A stretch of DNA of 64,000 nucleotides from Forficula auricularia (lineage: Eukaryota > Arthropoda > Insecta > Dermaptera > Forficulidae): the NCBI GenBank assembly GCA_024734495.1, contig JALMQS010000882.1:62001-126000 (forward strand), read 5' to 3'. Positions 34,390 to 45,530 of this stretch are shown piece after piece. The position numbers were made by a program, and so were the translations under genes. The stretch's first letter is position 1; every line of letters starts with the position of its first letter. The notes under the pieces are model-generated. The model had not been told where the DNA came from. It did no database searches and saw only the letters and a program-made list of their open reading frames with translations.

Positions 34390-34530
34390 TTTATTTATAA
34401 CGAGACTATAGTTTCGAGGTCTTTGCTCCGTTCATTAGTATAATATATTAATATTGATTTACAGGAATTGGTGTGAATCAATTGAATAGACTGATGAACG
34501 GAGGAAAGACCTAGAAACTATAGAATTTAT
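34390..34530. repeat. Pair of facing hammerhead-like motifs
   Basis: Minus motif at about 34407-34438 (actatagtttcgaggtcttt) and plus motif at 34489-34520 (ctgatgaacggaggaaagac, ctagaaactatag). Related to the copies at 45600, 46250 and 46600. No target duplication was found. Confidence 0.6.
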
Positions 34531-34969
34531 AAATCAAATAATATTTTCCCACGAAAATAGAAATTTTGTTGATAAGAGGGGATCCTTTGTAAATTTTTTA
34601 GATACACTCTTATAATATTTGAACATACCCCTGCCTGTATAGTATAGTTATTATTGTGGAATAAAAGCAACCCTCTCTGAATGCCCACTTTGTCCCCTTC
34701 GCCTCAATTTCACCTCTTTACACCCCCTCTATTTTTTTTATCTCTTGAACTCAATTACCATTTCAATTGTACCTACTGGTTTTTATATCGAATAACAATA
34801 ACGCTATCAAATGAAACCAATTAAAAACATTTATTTTTTTATTTTTTTTTTGTTATTTTATATTTGTATTGTTTATTTTCCATTAAACTAAAAATGAATT
34901 GAACAAAAAAAAAAAAGCATTTACTATAACATCATTGGTTTTATTAGAAAATTTTATTTGAAACAGTGG

Positions 34970-35185
34970 CGCCTCTAGGGGTCATAGCTAATTTAAAAAC
35001 ACATTTTGATAGTGGTTGTTTTTATTTAATACATTAATGGCGCATCTTGAATGAACTAATCTTTGGCTATTATAGGATTAATGTGTATAATAGCCATAGA
35101 TTAGTTAAATCAAGATGCGACATAATTGATTAACATATTAAATAAAAAACACCATCAAAAGGTGTTTTTAAATTAGCTAATTTTC
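34970..35185. mobile_element. Palindromic element near a hAT-like terminus
   Basis: agctaatttaaaaacacatt / ggtgtttttaaattagctaa and catcttgaatgaactaatct / agattagttaaatcaagatg are inverted repeats, arms about 95 bp. The left side begins cagtggcgcctctagg, a hAT-like terminus. Confidence 0.65.
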
Positions 35186-37530
35186 CAAAAAATCTAAATA
35201 TTTTTTTCTAAAGAAGGGTACAAAGTACTGTACCATTTTGAAATCTTAGCTGTCTTTTTTCAGAGAAAATTATATAACAATTGTTTGTTGATTTTAACTT
35301 TTTATTGTTAAGAGATATTTATTATATATATATAAATTTATATATATCCCTAATATATTATTTTTTCCTTATGTTTAAACTCTGTAGATTAGCTAATATT
35401 GCCAAAAAAATACAAATATTTTTTTTCTAAAGAAGGAATTACAAAGTGCTGTACAATTTTATAATCACCGTCTAAATGGGCCAATTTTTTAAATAACTTG
35501 CCATGCTTGTTTACTAGACTTTTTTTTTACATTAAAGATGATTCAAAGTTAGCTGATTAAAATTTTGTAACTCATAAGTCCTTCTAAAATATATTTTCCT
35601 CCAATAAGTATAGTATTTATGGTTTTATTTTGAAATCTGGTCAATAGCAAGATTATTCAGGATTGCGTTACAAAAATTAGAATAATAAAATATGTAAATT
35701 TCTAGCCACAGAATCTTGATATTTAGGGCTGGATAGTGATTTTCACCATTTTCAAAAAATGCCTATTACTCAAAAACTATGAGATTTGATTAAAAAAAAA
35801 TTTTTAGGTTCTGGACTCTCATATATTGTGATATGAGAAACCCTGTATATTTATATATTATAAATAGAAGAAATAATAGATCTAAGAATTTTAACAAAAA
35901 AGTGACCCAACTAAACATTCAAGTCAACAAAATTTACTAGAGAATGATATAAAAATCAAGTTTCTAGGATGAGCGGTTTTCATTTTATGGAGGAAAAACT
36001 GCGATTTTTTCAAAAAATCTGCTAACTTTAACCTCATTGAGGATTACCATTATTCAATTAAGATGAAACTTTGTTTATATTGTAGCAAATTTAATCTAGT
36101 TTAAAAATGTATAGAGCTGTCTTTGTCGAAAACATGCTCCTTCATGGTCAAAAAGTGCGAATTTTAGGGATATTTAAAAGTGATCCCGGGGGCCGTATTT
36201 TGACAAGCGCTAGTACCAGTTCTATTGAACCTAAATATATGAAATTGTTATCATTTTACGTGTAATTTAAAAAGCTTTAATTTATCTAACGGATATCTTT
36301 TTGATTTGATAAGCCGTTTTAGAGTTATTCAAGAAAAACTGAAAAAAAACTCCAAAATTTTCTAATTTTGAGGAGCGTAGAAAAATTTCCACAACAGAGA
36401 TTTGGGGAGAAAACTTAGGGTAGTAATATTGGAGTACCAATAAAGGTATTCCAGCAATAAAATATTTACAGGGAGTTATTTCATGATAAAATTGTAATTT
36501 GTCTGGATTAGTATTAGGATTTAATATTTTCAGTCGTTGTTGAGATAAGAATGATACTTATTCAAATCGGATTGTTATTTTGGGGTTAGTTAACATATTA
36601 ATTAAATTGTTTATTTGTTTTAAAATCTCGCAAAAAGTTTATTACAAATTTTTGTAGTTTAATTAACAATTTAACTTATTAAAACTATCATTTAATTCTC
36701 TTTAATAAATTTATACAAATACATTTATATAAAATTATATACAATAAATTAAAACAAAGTATATAGATAAATCAATGAGATGCATGATGCAAATAAACAT
36801 ATATGTACATAATTTATTTGTCTGAGATTATAGTTTCGAATGTTTGACCTTTTTATCATCAGTCTAATTAATTAGAAATATATTTTATTATCTGTTATTT
36901 CTCATGGGTTCAATTACCCGATTGGATATAGAAAAACGTTTTGAAGTCATAGCAAGCTAGCCACATAAACACATAATACACATCCATTAAAATATAATTT
37001 TTCTTATTAAAAAGACTGATGATGAAAGTCTAACCTTCGAAACTATAGTCTCAAACAATTGAATTATATATATATATATGGATATTTATAATTGGTTTAT
37101 TTAAATATATATATATATATATATATCTGTTTATTTGCATGAAGCAGAGGACAACCTCATTGATTGAAATTTTTTTCGATACACTAGAGTAAATATTTAT
37201 GTATTTTTCATACAATATAATACAAAAGTACCAGGTAGAGCGAACTTGATTATGTAATTTTAATTTTAATTATTTTATATTTATACAACGACATGTTTTA
37301 TTTTGATTCAACCACATGATTTATTTTCATTCACCCGCTGCTCAATATAATTAGTTTAATTAAAAATCGTATCAAAATATTTTTTCTTAAAATTGAAGAC
37401 CTGTTTTTTTTTTTTAATATATAAGTGCCTGGAGCACCGAGCAATGCTCGGTAACTTTTTGCCTCTAGATAGGTTAAGTTTCAAATTTCAAGACTCTGCG
37501 ACTTACCCCAGACGAGATATGAACAAATAT
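35186..37530. other. Intron 6, AT-rich part with a foldback-element arm
   Basis: 35895-36190 is a single arm of the FB-A family (aagtcaacaaaatttactag, aattaagatgaaactttgtt). A pair of hammerhead-like motifs lies at about 36826-36866 (minus) and 37014-37052 (plus). A Helitron-like hairpin ggagcaccgagcaatgctcg sits at 37432. Otherwise AT-rich with (TA)n runs at 37060 and 37110. Confidence 0.5.
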
Positions 37531-37539
37531 AATTTTTAA

Positions 37540-38500
37540 GAAAAAAATAAAAACCGACTTCAAAAAAATTAAATGCAACAAATAAAATACACTAAAAGGT
37601 ATACAATAATTATTATCTTATTTAGTTACAACTAAACGACTAAATATTAACATGAAATTACTTTTTGAAGTCGGTACCAAACAAACTATACCTATAAGCG
37701 AGCGTATCCGCCAAACGTACTAAGTAAGATCCGTCGAATGCGATTCATAAAAGGTATATGTTTGGCACCGACTTCAAAAAGTAATTTCATGTTAATATTT
37801 AGTCGTTTAGTTGTAACTAAATAAGATAATAATTATTTTATACCTTTTAGTGTATTTTATTTGTTGAATTTAATTTTTTGAAGTCGGTTTTTATTTTTTC
37901 TTAAAAATTATTTTTATTTTCTCTTTTTAGTGATGTTATTAATAGTGACTTAATATCATCAGAACTTAAAGATAAGAGTAAATAAGTATTTTATTTAATA
38001 TGGATTTACTATGAGTTAAGGATACTGGGTCACTTATTTCACATTAAACACTTAATGTGAAATAAGTGACCCAGTATCCTAACTCATAGTAAATCCATAT
38101 TAAATAAAATACTTATTTACTCTTATCTTTATTAAAGATGTTTCACCTTGCGCCAACACCACAATCTCTACTGATTATCATCAGAACTTGACCAAATTAA
38201 TATGACACCATCCCTAAGACATCCCCTATCGGATAAAAAAAGAACCATCGAAATCGGTTAATAAACAAAGAGGTTAGGTCTAAACAAACCTAATAAAAAA
38301 GGTCTAATACCTATGAAAAAAAAACGAAAAAAAAATGGGACCAATCGGAAGCTAGACTGTACCCAATGCAAAAAAATTTTTCAAAATCGGTTGAGAATTG
38401 GCGGAGATATGAGGTAACATAAACACAAAAAAAAAAAAAAAAAAAAAATTCAGTCGAATAGAGAACCTCCTCCTTTTTTGAAGTCGGTTAAAAATAGTTC
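37540..38500 (-). mobile_element. AACCGACTTC-ended repeat element, copy 2
   Basis: Same order as 17560-18305, with the internal pair around the ccgacttcaaaaagtaattt stretch. It is interrupted at 37968-38175 by a hairpin insertion. A poly-A run lies at 38428-38448. Confidence 0.85.
37954..38189. mobile_element. Near-perfect hairpin insertion with 14-bp target duplication
   Basis: tatcatcagaactt at 37954-37967 and 38176-38189; the uninterrupted sequence is seen once in copy 1 of the host repeat. Arms of about 77-80 bp (37971-38047 and 38050-38128) differ by about one base and have a loop of only a few bases. A single-stranded 3' tail (gatgtttcaccttgcgccaa, caccac) resembles that of the 33825 element. 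Confidence 0.85.
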
Positions 38501-38616
38501 TTTTGCGATATGACTAAATTACAGGGAATTATTTCCTGTTTATGCCATTTTTTTTTTACATAATTTGGCTGTACTATTATTATAGGACTAAATTGATTTT
38601 TTTTTTCAATTTCTAG

Positions 38617-38709
38617 GAAATGTATGATCTTCAAGAAATCGAACATAATAAAACCCGTAGTGAATCAACTCAAAAATTAACAACCGGCAATTCAGTTGAC
38701 AGTCTTGAG
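38617..38709 (+). CDS. ABC transporter exon 7 (linker)
   Basis: 31 codons after caatttctag: EMYDLQEIEHNKTRSESTQK and LTTGNSVDSLE, a polar Ser/Thr-rich linker between NBD and membrane domain. Phase 0 at both ends. It follows the longest intron (8.7 kb) and precedes a 99-bp intron. Conservation is expected to be low, so its call rests on the open frame, splice sites and exact phase match. Confidence 0.8.
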
Positions 38710-38808
38710 GTGAGAACAAATAATCACAATTTATTTTTTCATAAATAATTTCAATATATATTAGAATATATTCTTATTTATTTATTTATTGATTTAAAAA
38801 TAATAAAG

Positions 38809-38945
38809 TTGGCAACATCGATACAAAAGGATTCGACACAAAACAAAACAAGAAGAAAGAAATCGAAACAATCCTACAATGTGATATTTAGTCAATATAA
38901 AGCGCTCTTGATTAAAAATTATCACCGATTGTCACGGGATATCGG
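38809..38945 (+). CDS. ABC transporter exon 8 (linker to membrane domain)
   Basis: The acceptor is aataataaag, poor in pyrimidines near the AG. Encodes LATSIQKDSTQNKTRRKKSK, then QSYNVIFSQYKALLIKNYHR and LSRDIG. The segment ALLIKNYHRLSRDIG matches the amphipathic helix before the first membrane span in ABCG/ABCH proteins. Ends in phase 2 (GG|gtgagt), matching exon 9. Confidence 0.85.
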
Positions 38946-39029
38946 GTGAGTTTAAATGAATAATATATATAATATTTTCTATATTTAATAATAATTGGCT
39001 TGGGCGACGACGCTTACGTGATTTTTTTA

Positions 39030-39660
39030 ATTTTAAAATCCCACTAATACTTCATGACAAATAAAATTTATTAAAATTACTAAGTTTAAATTATTATTTT
39101 AAAATCCCCTAATACTTTATGACAAATAAAATGTACTAAAATTACTAAGTTTAAATTATTATTTTAAAATCCACTAATACTTTATGACAAATAAAATTTA
39201 TTAAAATTACTAAATTATTTTAATATCCACTAGTATTTCATGGTAAATAATATTACTAAATTTATTTTTATATCCACTCGTGACAAATAAATTTTTTAAA
39301 ATTACTAAATTTATTTTAATATCCACTCGTGACAAATAAATTTTTTAAAATTACTAAATTTATTTTAATATCCACTCGTAACAAAGAAATTTTTAATATT
39401 ACTAAATTTATTTTAATATCCACTCGTGATAAATAAATTTTTTAAAATTACTAAATTTATTTTAAAATCCACTTGTTACAAAGAAATTTTTTAAAATTAG
39501 TAAATTTATTTTAATATCCACTCGTTACAAATAAATTTTTTAAAATTACTAAATTTATTTTATATCCACTCGTGACAAAGAAATTTTTTAAAATTACTAA
39601 ATTTATTTTAAAATCAACTAATATTTCATTACAAATAAAATTTATTAAAATTACTAAATC
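39030..39660. repeat. Short-unit tandem array inside the Helitron (about 58-60 bp)
   Basis: aattactaaatttattttaa, tatccactcgtgacaaataa and ttttttaa recur at about 39274, 39331, 39391 and on to 39570, preceded by longer diverged units with tttcatgacaaataaaattt. Confidence 0.85.
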
Positions 39661-39694
39661 CAAATAGGGTACTATGTACTATAATATATAAATC

Positions 39695-39991
39695 AATATA
39701 GGTATAAAAGAAAAACATATTTATTGATTTTACAATTTAAAATATTAAATAAATACAAATCTTTTACAAAGCAATCAAGAACACGTTTATTTTCAACCAA
39801 ACGTTTCAGGAGAATTTCTCCCTTTTTCAATGATAATTCTGAATTTTAGAGGAAACATCTATTTTTTATTTTTTTGAAAATTTTACCATTTAAAAAGGGA
39901 GAAATTCTCCCGAAACGTTTGGTTAAAAATACCTGTTTTGTAAAAGATTTGTATTTTTTAATTTTTTAAATAAATATATAATATAGGTATA
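39695..39991. mobile_element. Hairpin insertion with 12-bp target duplication
   Basis: aatataggtata at 39695-39706 and 39980-39991. Inverted arms include acaaatcttttacaaa / ttttgtaaaagatttgt and ccaaacgttt / aaacgtttgg, with facing motifs aaagggagaaattctccc, gaaacg (plus at 39893-39925, minus at 39797-39830). Confidence 0.8.
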
Positions 39992-40247
39992 TTAAAATTA
40001 CTAAATTTAAATTATTATTTAAAAATCCACTAATTCTTTATGAGAAATAAATTTTCTTTAAATTACTAAATTTATTTTAAAATCCACTAATATTTCATGA
40101 CAAATAAAATTTATTAAGATTACTGAATTTAAATTATTATTTTAAAATCCACTAATACTTTATGAGAAATAAAATTTTTTAAAATTACTAAATTTATTTT
40201 AAAATCCACTAATATTTCATGACAAATAAAATTTATTAAGATTACTG

Positions 40248-40583
40248 AATTTAAATTATTATTAAGGATAGTGAAACAATTTTTCGAAAATAAAATACAT
40301 TTATTGGAATTTTTTTTATCACTGAAAAACTAACGTTTCCAAGGATTTTCCCTCCTTCTTCAGGGTTTATGAATGTATTATTTTGACTTGAGGGCCAACC
40401 CGGTTGAGTATATTAATTTTTTTATAGTGTATTGTAGACTCTGAAAAAGGGGGGAGAATCCTCCGAAACTTTAGTTTTTGAGTGATGAAAAAATGAATTT
40501 CAAATAAATGTATTTTATTTGAGAAAATGTTTTTCACTATCCTTGGGCTGCCTTTCTATCGCTTATCAATTTAAATTATTATT
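40248..40583. mobile_element. Hairpin insertion with 16-bp target duplication
   Basis: aatttaaattattatt at 40248-40263 and 40568-40583. Inverted arms ggatagtgaaacaatttt / aaaatgtttttcactatcc and ataaaatacatttatt / aataaatgtattttat. Facing hammerhead-like motifs: minus 40333-40366 (ctgaagaaggagggaaaatc) and plus 40440-40472 (gaatcctccgaaac). Confidence 0.8.
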
Positions 40584-40791
40584 TTAAAACCGACTACGGA
40601 GTCCAAGGGGACGTAGCCCCCTGGCTAGTAAGATCCCCGCCTAAGGCGGGCTTCGCAGCTGATTTTATATAACTAAATACAAACAAAAATCTTCTAAATA
40701 TTTTCTTTAATATTATTAAAGCAAAATAAAATAAAAAATTATAAGCTCTATTAATAAATTGTGTATATGTATGTATGTATGTATGTTTCAG

Positions 40792-41086
40792 AGGGTTGTT
40801 CTTCATCTTCTTTTTTCCTCTCTTTCAAATTCTGGTATTTTTCGCCTCGGTCGGCGGTGACCCGAAAGGTTTGATCCTCGGCATTGTTAACGAAGAATTC
40901 TACACAAATTGCTCACAACCGCCCCCTGGCGGGACACCACTAATTACAAATGATTTGAATAGAAAAAATTGGAGTCATTATGCACAATATATTGAGCCAG
41001 AGACTATTGAAGACGAGGGTTATTGTGAATTGTCAGATATTGGGTGTATGTTTCTACAACATATTAACAATTCAGTGGCATATAAG
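40792..41086 (+). CDS. ABC transporter exon 9 (TM1 and extracellular loop)
   Basis: Opens after gtttcag. The first residues GLFFIFFFPLFQILVFFASV form a clear membrane span. The rest, about 75 residues, is an extracellular region with several Cys residues (NCS, YCEL, GCMF) and sequons NCS and NNS. Phase 2 in, phase 0 out (TAT AAG before gtaatt). Confidence 0.92.
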
Positions 41087-41305
41087 GTAATTGTAATACA
41101 ATGTATTATTTATTTATTTTAAGATATTCAGCTTGTGGTTGCTTACAATCAGCATACCAGAGGCGTCATTTGGCCCTTTAGGCTCCCCGGAATTTCAGCG
41201 TTCCGACTGCTGCGATGGTAGGACAAGCCTTGTCCCTGACTTGTTTTGATAATTTTTGAAACCCCTCTCCCAATTTTGGCCCCTAATAAAAATATCTTCT
41301 TATAT

Positions 41306-41945
41306 ATAGGGTGAGGCAGAACACTTTGCTTATTTAGAAATTCAATTAAGAAAAATGTAACACAGATATATATTTAATTCTTTGAACAGCATCAAGTACA
41401 ATGTTTAAATTTTATGTTTACATAGTTTTAAAGATGAATCAGGACCAGTATAGCACAGAGACCAAAATAAAACCCAAATGCAACTTTTTTGATTGGTTGA
41501 ATTATAGTCATTATATACTTTTATTTAGGTTGAATTGCGGTTTTAAAACGGTAGTTATGTCTCGTTTTTTTCCGTTTTGCAACTGTGTTGTACAGGGTGT
41601 CTGGTAGCAGATTTATATTTTCAAACTTAAATAAAAAACGTAATAATTGACATAATGTTTTATTAAGAGCATTGAACGAAAGAATAGAAATGCGGATTTT
41701 ATTTTTTAAAGAATATGTCATCGAGATGTCTTCCGTCAAGTTGAACACACTGTTCAAAACGGAGCCTTGTGTTCTGCGCCACACGCTCTCATGCGTGGAT
41801 AAGGCACACTAAACAGTTACCAACTGTGTAAACAAAAAATATAAATGTTGTACTTGATGCCCTTCAAAGAATTAAATATATATTTGAGTTAATTTTTTAT
41901 TAATTGAATTTCTAAATAAGCAAAGTGCTCTGCCCCACCCATAGA
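41306..41945. mobile_element. Inverted-repeat DNA element with Tc1-like fragment inside
   Basis: Left TIR gggtgaggcagaacactttg (41309) pairs with right TIR caaagtgctctgccccaccc (41920-41940); ctttgaacagcatcaagtac pairs with gtacttgatgcccttcaaag. Arms about 120 bp. A further copy of the right arm lies at 42825-42945. Confidence 0.75.
41590..41825 (-). pseudogene. 3' end of a Tc1/mariner-type transposase, second copy
   Basis: On the minus strand the C-terminus reads RFEQCVQLDGRHLDDILFKK and stop (about 41765-41700), followed by the same AT-rich tail and TIR (tacagggtgtctggtagcag on plus, 41592) as the copy at 1611-1762. Only the last part of the gene is present. Confidence 0.8.
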
Positions 41946-42169
41946 AAAAAATAAACAATAACAATAATCAATTGGGCAAAGTGCTGATGGGTGGGTATGA
42001 GGGTGAGATATTTGTACTTATTTTTGAATTTGTTTTTAGTTTATTTATTACTTTGTATATTTAAATTAGTCTCAGAATTAGCCAGCAGAAGTATAATTTG
42101 AATACAAGTGAAGTTAATATCAACTGGTGTGTTCACAACACGACTTTCACATTTTCATTTATTTGAAAT

Positions 42170-42345
42170 CATCGCGACACTACTAATTTACACCCCCTTC
42201 GTTTTGAATTTTCTCAAAAACGGCTCTAACGATTTTTTAAAAAATTAGTGTATTTATCATGTGTCATGAGTTATTAGTTGTGTCAAATTTTTAATCCGAT
42301 TGAAATAAAGGAAGGGGGTGTAAATTAGGAGTGTCGCTTCCGGTA
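42170..42345. mobile_element. Short TIR element (MITE)
   Basis: cgacactactaatttacacc, cccttc at 42175 pairs with gaagggggtgtaaattagga, gtgtcg at 42311. The interior carries a ctcaaaaacggctctaacga stretch also found in the Helitron-like family. Confidence 0.7.
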
Positions 42346-42824
42346 TCCGATTTCAATCAAAAGCTTGCTGTACTCCTTCTAGCCGATATCGAGCTTAAGT
42401 TTGGGAATTTCGTAGCTCTGAGACTTATGGTAGCGGAGGTACATACATACGTACATACGTATATACGTACTGACCAATGAATTTTTGGCCCCTTTTTGGC
42501 CCCTGGGGACCCCGATTTCTGGTTTTATGTCCAAAATCCGGTTTGCAACTATTAAGTCCATCGATTCCTTCCACCTAGAAGTACAAAATTAAATTAACTT
42601 TTTTCATCTTTGAGATTCAAGCTTTCAAGGAGTCAGGACCCAGACATGCCATCGCAATACTTCCACATTATATTCTATGAATATAAATGCGAAAGTAAAA
42701 AAAATAATTATATAAGAGAAGCTTTTAATTATACCCGTCTATATTATGGAAAGAGTTGAACGAACCTGGCGAGTTTGATTTACGCAGTGTATTGAGAATA
42801 ATAGACCCTGTATTATCTTTAAAA

Positions 42825-42945
42825 CTGTGTAAACAAAAAATTTAAATGTTGTACTTGATACTGTTCAAAGAATTAAATTTATATTTGCGTTTCTTTTTTC
42901 TTAAGTGAATTTCTAAATAAGCAAAGTTCTCTGCCCCACCCTACA
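42825..42945. repeat. Extra arm of the 41306-41945 element
   Basis: tgtgtaaacaaaaaatttaa, atgttgtacttgatactgtt and cagttctctgcccc-like end match 41825-41945 directly. Confidence 0.75.
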
Positions 42946-43555
42946 ATATAAAGCGGGTAATAATATAAAGACATTTAAATTTCTATCTTGAATAATTTAC
43001 CGAAATGTTCTCCTTTTAACACGTATTTAAGATAACAAACAACAACAGAGCAGTAGTATTATACAGATATAATAATATCTCCATTATTATTAAAGAGTTT
43101 GAGCAGCCAGTAGAATAATCCTATAGCCTTGATCATTTTTCTAAATATTATGCTAAATTAGAGTATGAAAAAAACAAATAGAAAGCATTTTATATCCAGA
43201 TCACGTAAAACAACGAGAGTGAAGGGAAGCGGGGGGGGGGGGGGATTGCAAAGTAACTACCTAAATAGAATTGGCGGCTTAGAAGAGAAAATTTCTTCTT
43301 CTTGTCTGATTTTATTATCTTATCATTTTTTTTCTCAAGTCATCTTTAGTTATCTATAAAATAAAAAATAATTTTTCGAAAAGTGGAATAAAAATTCTTC
43401 TAACGTTTTTGAAATTGTTTGCTCAAATAACCAACCGCCTTCAGCACATGTCTATTTTTTTTGCCCTTATTAAATAAAACAAAAGGATGGAAGGTATAAG
43501 AAAAAAAATACCATACATACCTACTATAGAATTATTCTTGTAATAATAATATTCA
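42946..43555. other. Unassigned part of intron 9
   Basis: AT-rich with a poly-G tract at 43232-43244. No gene or clear repeat ends seen. Confidence 0.45.
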
Positions 43556-44890
43556 TAAGAATTTTTCTGGCTTGGTGTGTACTGGATATATTAATTTTTG
43601 ACGTGACAACGTCTTATAAATTGGTTTGCCGGGTGACACTTCAAGAAACTGCGTTACGCTCCGCTCACGTTATGCGCTCACAATGAGAGCGAGTGAGAGG
43701 CACGCGTCCCTTCCACTCGGGCATGGTTAGCCCGCCTAAGAGCGAGAGAGACAGACATAAAAAGTGAAAGGCACGCGTCCCTTCCACTCGAGCACAGTTA
43801 GCCCGCCTAAGAGCGAGAGAGACAGAGCGAGAGAGAGAGAGTGAGAGAGATAGGCATACACACCGGTTCATGTCTTGCGCTTCTATTTCGCTTAGGCGCC
43901 TGCATACAAGTTTACACGTTGCCAGTTAATTGTAAAACAATTGTGTAGTGATAATGTGAAGGTAGTTTCGTCCATCGCAACAATTCAAACAGCAAAGGTA
44001 AATAATTTCAGACTGATAATATAACATGATGAAATAAATGACTAAGACATAAGTGAATAGGTTATGTTGTAGTAATCACAATCACTGCGCAAGGTAGTAA
44101 GCGCGCGATTTACAAATTCAAAGATCAAATGTGAATTTGTTTTCTCCTTTTAGAAAATACACTTTGAATTAAAATCGATTGATATTAACAATTAATGTGA
44201 TTTAAATAAATGTTCTAACTTTTAAGTTTAGTTTTTATATTTATAACAATGTAAAACAAGTTAAATTTATTAATAACTTATAACAACTGATTGATTTAAC
44301 ATAAACCAATTTTGTGAATTCTTGAATTTGTTATTTATATTAATAACTGTTTCAACAAAGTTCAATTTATGCAAAAATTTGAAATAAAAAATGAATTTAA
44401 CATAAATCACTCAGATAGGAACAAGTTAAGTTGTAGTAAACGCTGTTTCATTGTACGCAAATGTATTGCAAGTTATTGTATGTATATTTGTATATAAATA
44501 CGTATGTATGTGTAAAGGTAAAAATAAAATTTTGTTAATATGAAATTCAGTGCGAGATTCTTTGTATAAATTAATGTTTTAAATATAATTCTTTGTATAA
44601 ATAAATGTTTCAAATTGTTACTATTATTTCATCCTTCTTCCTACTATACGAATGAATATTCACATTAAAATCATTTTACCACTCAAAGTCGTTGTCACGT
44701 AAAACCTTCGCCCGTATACCGACTTTACAGGCAACCATTTTTTATTGTTAAAGGATAAATAAATTGGATTGCTTCTTTCCAGTAATTTATTTTATTATTC
44801 AAATAGTTAATGCCTATTGTATGGTCCCACAGAATCTGAGGAAGAGATGCCGCAAGCGCTCTCGAAATATTTGGATTAATTTTATTCAAG
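43556..44890. mobile_element. Hairpin-family element split by a GC-richer transposon remnant
   Basis: The outer parts (43556-43598 gcttggtgtgtactggatat; 44735-44890 with the hammerhead-like ctgaggaagagatgccgcaa at 44826) belong to the same family as 24812-25111. The insertion, about 43599-44730, has inverted ends gacgtgacaacgtcttat and agtcgttgtcacgt, an interior with a duplicated block of about 65-70 bp (gaggcacgcgtcccttccac, at 43697 and 43769), a GA-rich tract and a potential donor aaag|gtaaat (43995-44001). It looks like an internally deleted autonomous transposon that kept its promoter end. Confidence 0.6.
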
Positions 44891-44997
44891 TAATTCAAGA
44901 CGTTTTGATTTTATTTATTTCAATTTCGATTGAAATATGAGAAATCAAATTCCAATAAGGGACAAGTTCTTAAGATGCGCTTGTAAAATTGTTTCAG

Positions 44998-45175
44998 AAA
45001 TTCTTCAGCAATGTGGAAGACGCAAAGAATGCCGTGGAATCCGGCGAGCTGATTGGCTATTTGCATATTTCATCCAATTTCTCTCAAAATCTGCAGAATC
45101 GTTTTCGTTATGGTATCCATGTCGATGACGAGGATTTGATCGGGAGTTCGCTGGATTTTCAATTAGATATGGGAG
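44998..45175 (+). CDS. ABC transporter exon 10 (extracellular loop)
   Basis: After ttgtttcag: KFFSNVEDAKNAVESGELIG, YLHISSNFSQNLQNRFRYGI, then DDEDLIGSSLDFQLDMG. Continues the soluble loop after TM1; the pattern of an acidic helix then a GELIGYLHIS strand is typical of ABC2-type exporters. Phase 0 in, phase 1 out (GGA G|gtgagt). The next intron is only 74 bp. Confidence 0.92.
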
Positions 45176-45249
45176 GTGAGTGGGTGGGTGGGACACCCCC
45201 TTCACCCCCTGAACAACTTTAATCAGTTTTTTTTTGTTTTCTGTTTTAG

Positions 45250-45365
45250 ATCGCCAATCGGCTTTCTTTCTTCAAAAGAACATTTTCAGTTTGTATGAGC
45301 AATTTGCCCAGCATCTAACCTCAGCATGTACTTTTAGCCAAAAACTCATTGAAGTTCCTATACAG
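45250..45365 (+). CDS. ABC transporter exon 11 (extracellular loop end)
   Basis: After tctgttttag: DRQSAFFLQKNIFSLYEQFA, QHLTSACTFSQKLIEVPIQ. It ends just before the segment leading into TM2. Phase 1 in, phase 0 out (CAG before gtaaat). Confidence 0.9.
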
Positions 45366-45530
45366 GTAAATAGATTAAATAAATATATAGATAATTACAC
45401 TGTTCGACAAAATTTCCACCGTAAATCTAACAATGGATTCCAGTCGAGGTTTATACGCTGATTATCATAGTACAAGAGCTGGTGACACATTTTTGAGTAC
45501 GGATTTGAGCGAACTAGAAATAATGCGTAA

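Larger units (their letters stand above)
38978..40662 (+). mobile_element. Non-autonomous Helitron in intron 8 with internal array
   Basis: Starts TCTATATTTAATAATAATTG with the same ggcttg-gcgacgacg block as the intron 3 Helitron, and ends with hairpin cccgcctaaggcggg (about 40636-40650), cttcgcag, CTGA before T. Preceding base is T rather than A. Inside are a short-unit array and two hairpin insertions. No ORF. Confidence 0.75.

Noticed and set aside
44937..45128. Open frame overlapping exon 10 in another frame
   Set aside because: It is a shadow of the well-supported transporter exon, whose frame and splice sites match the family.
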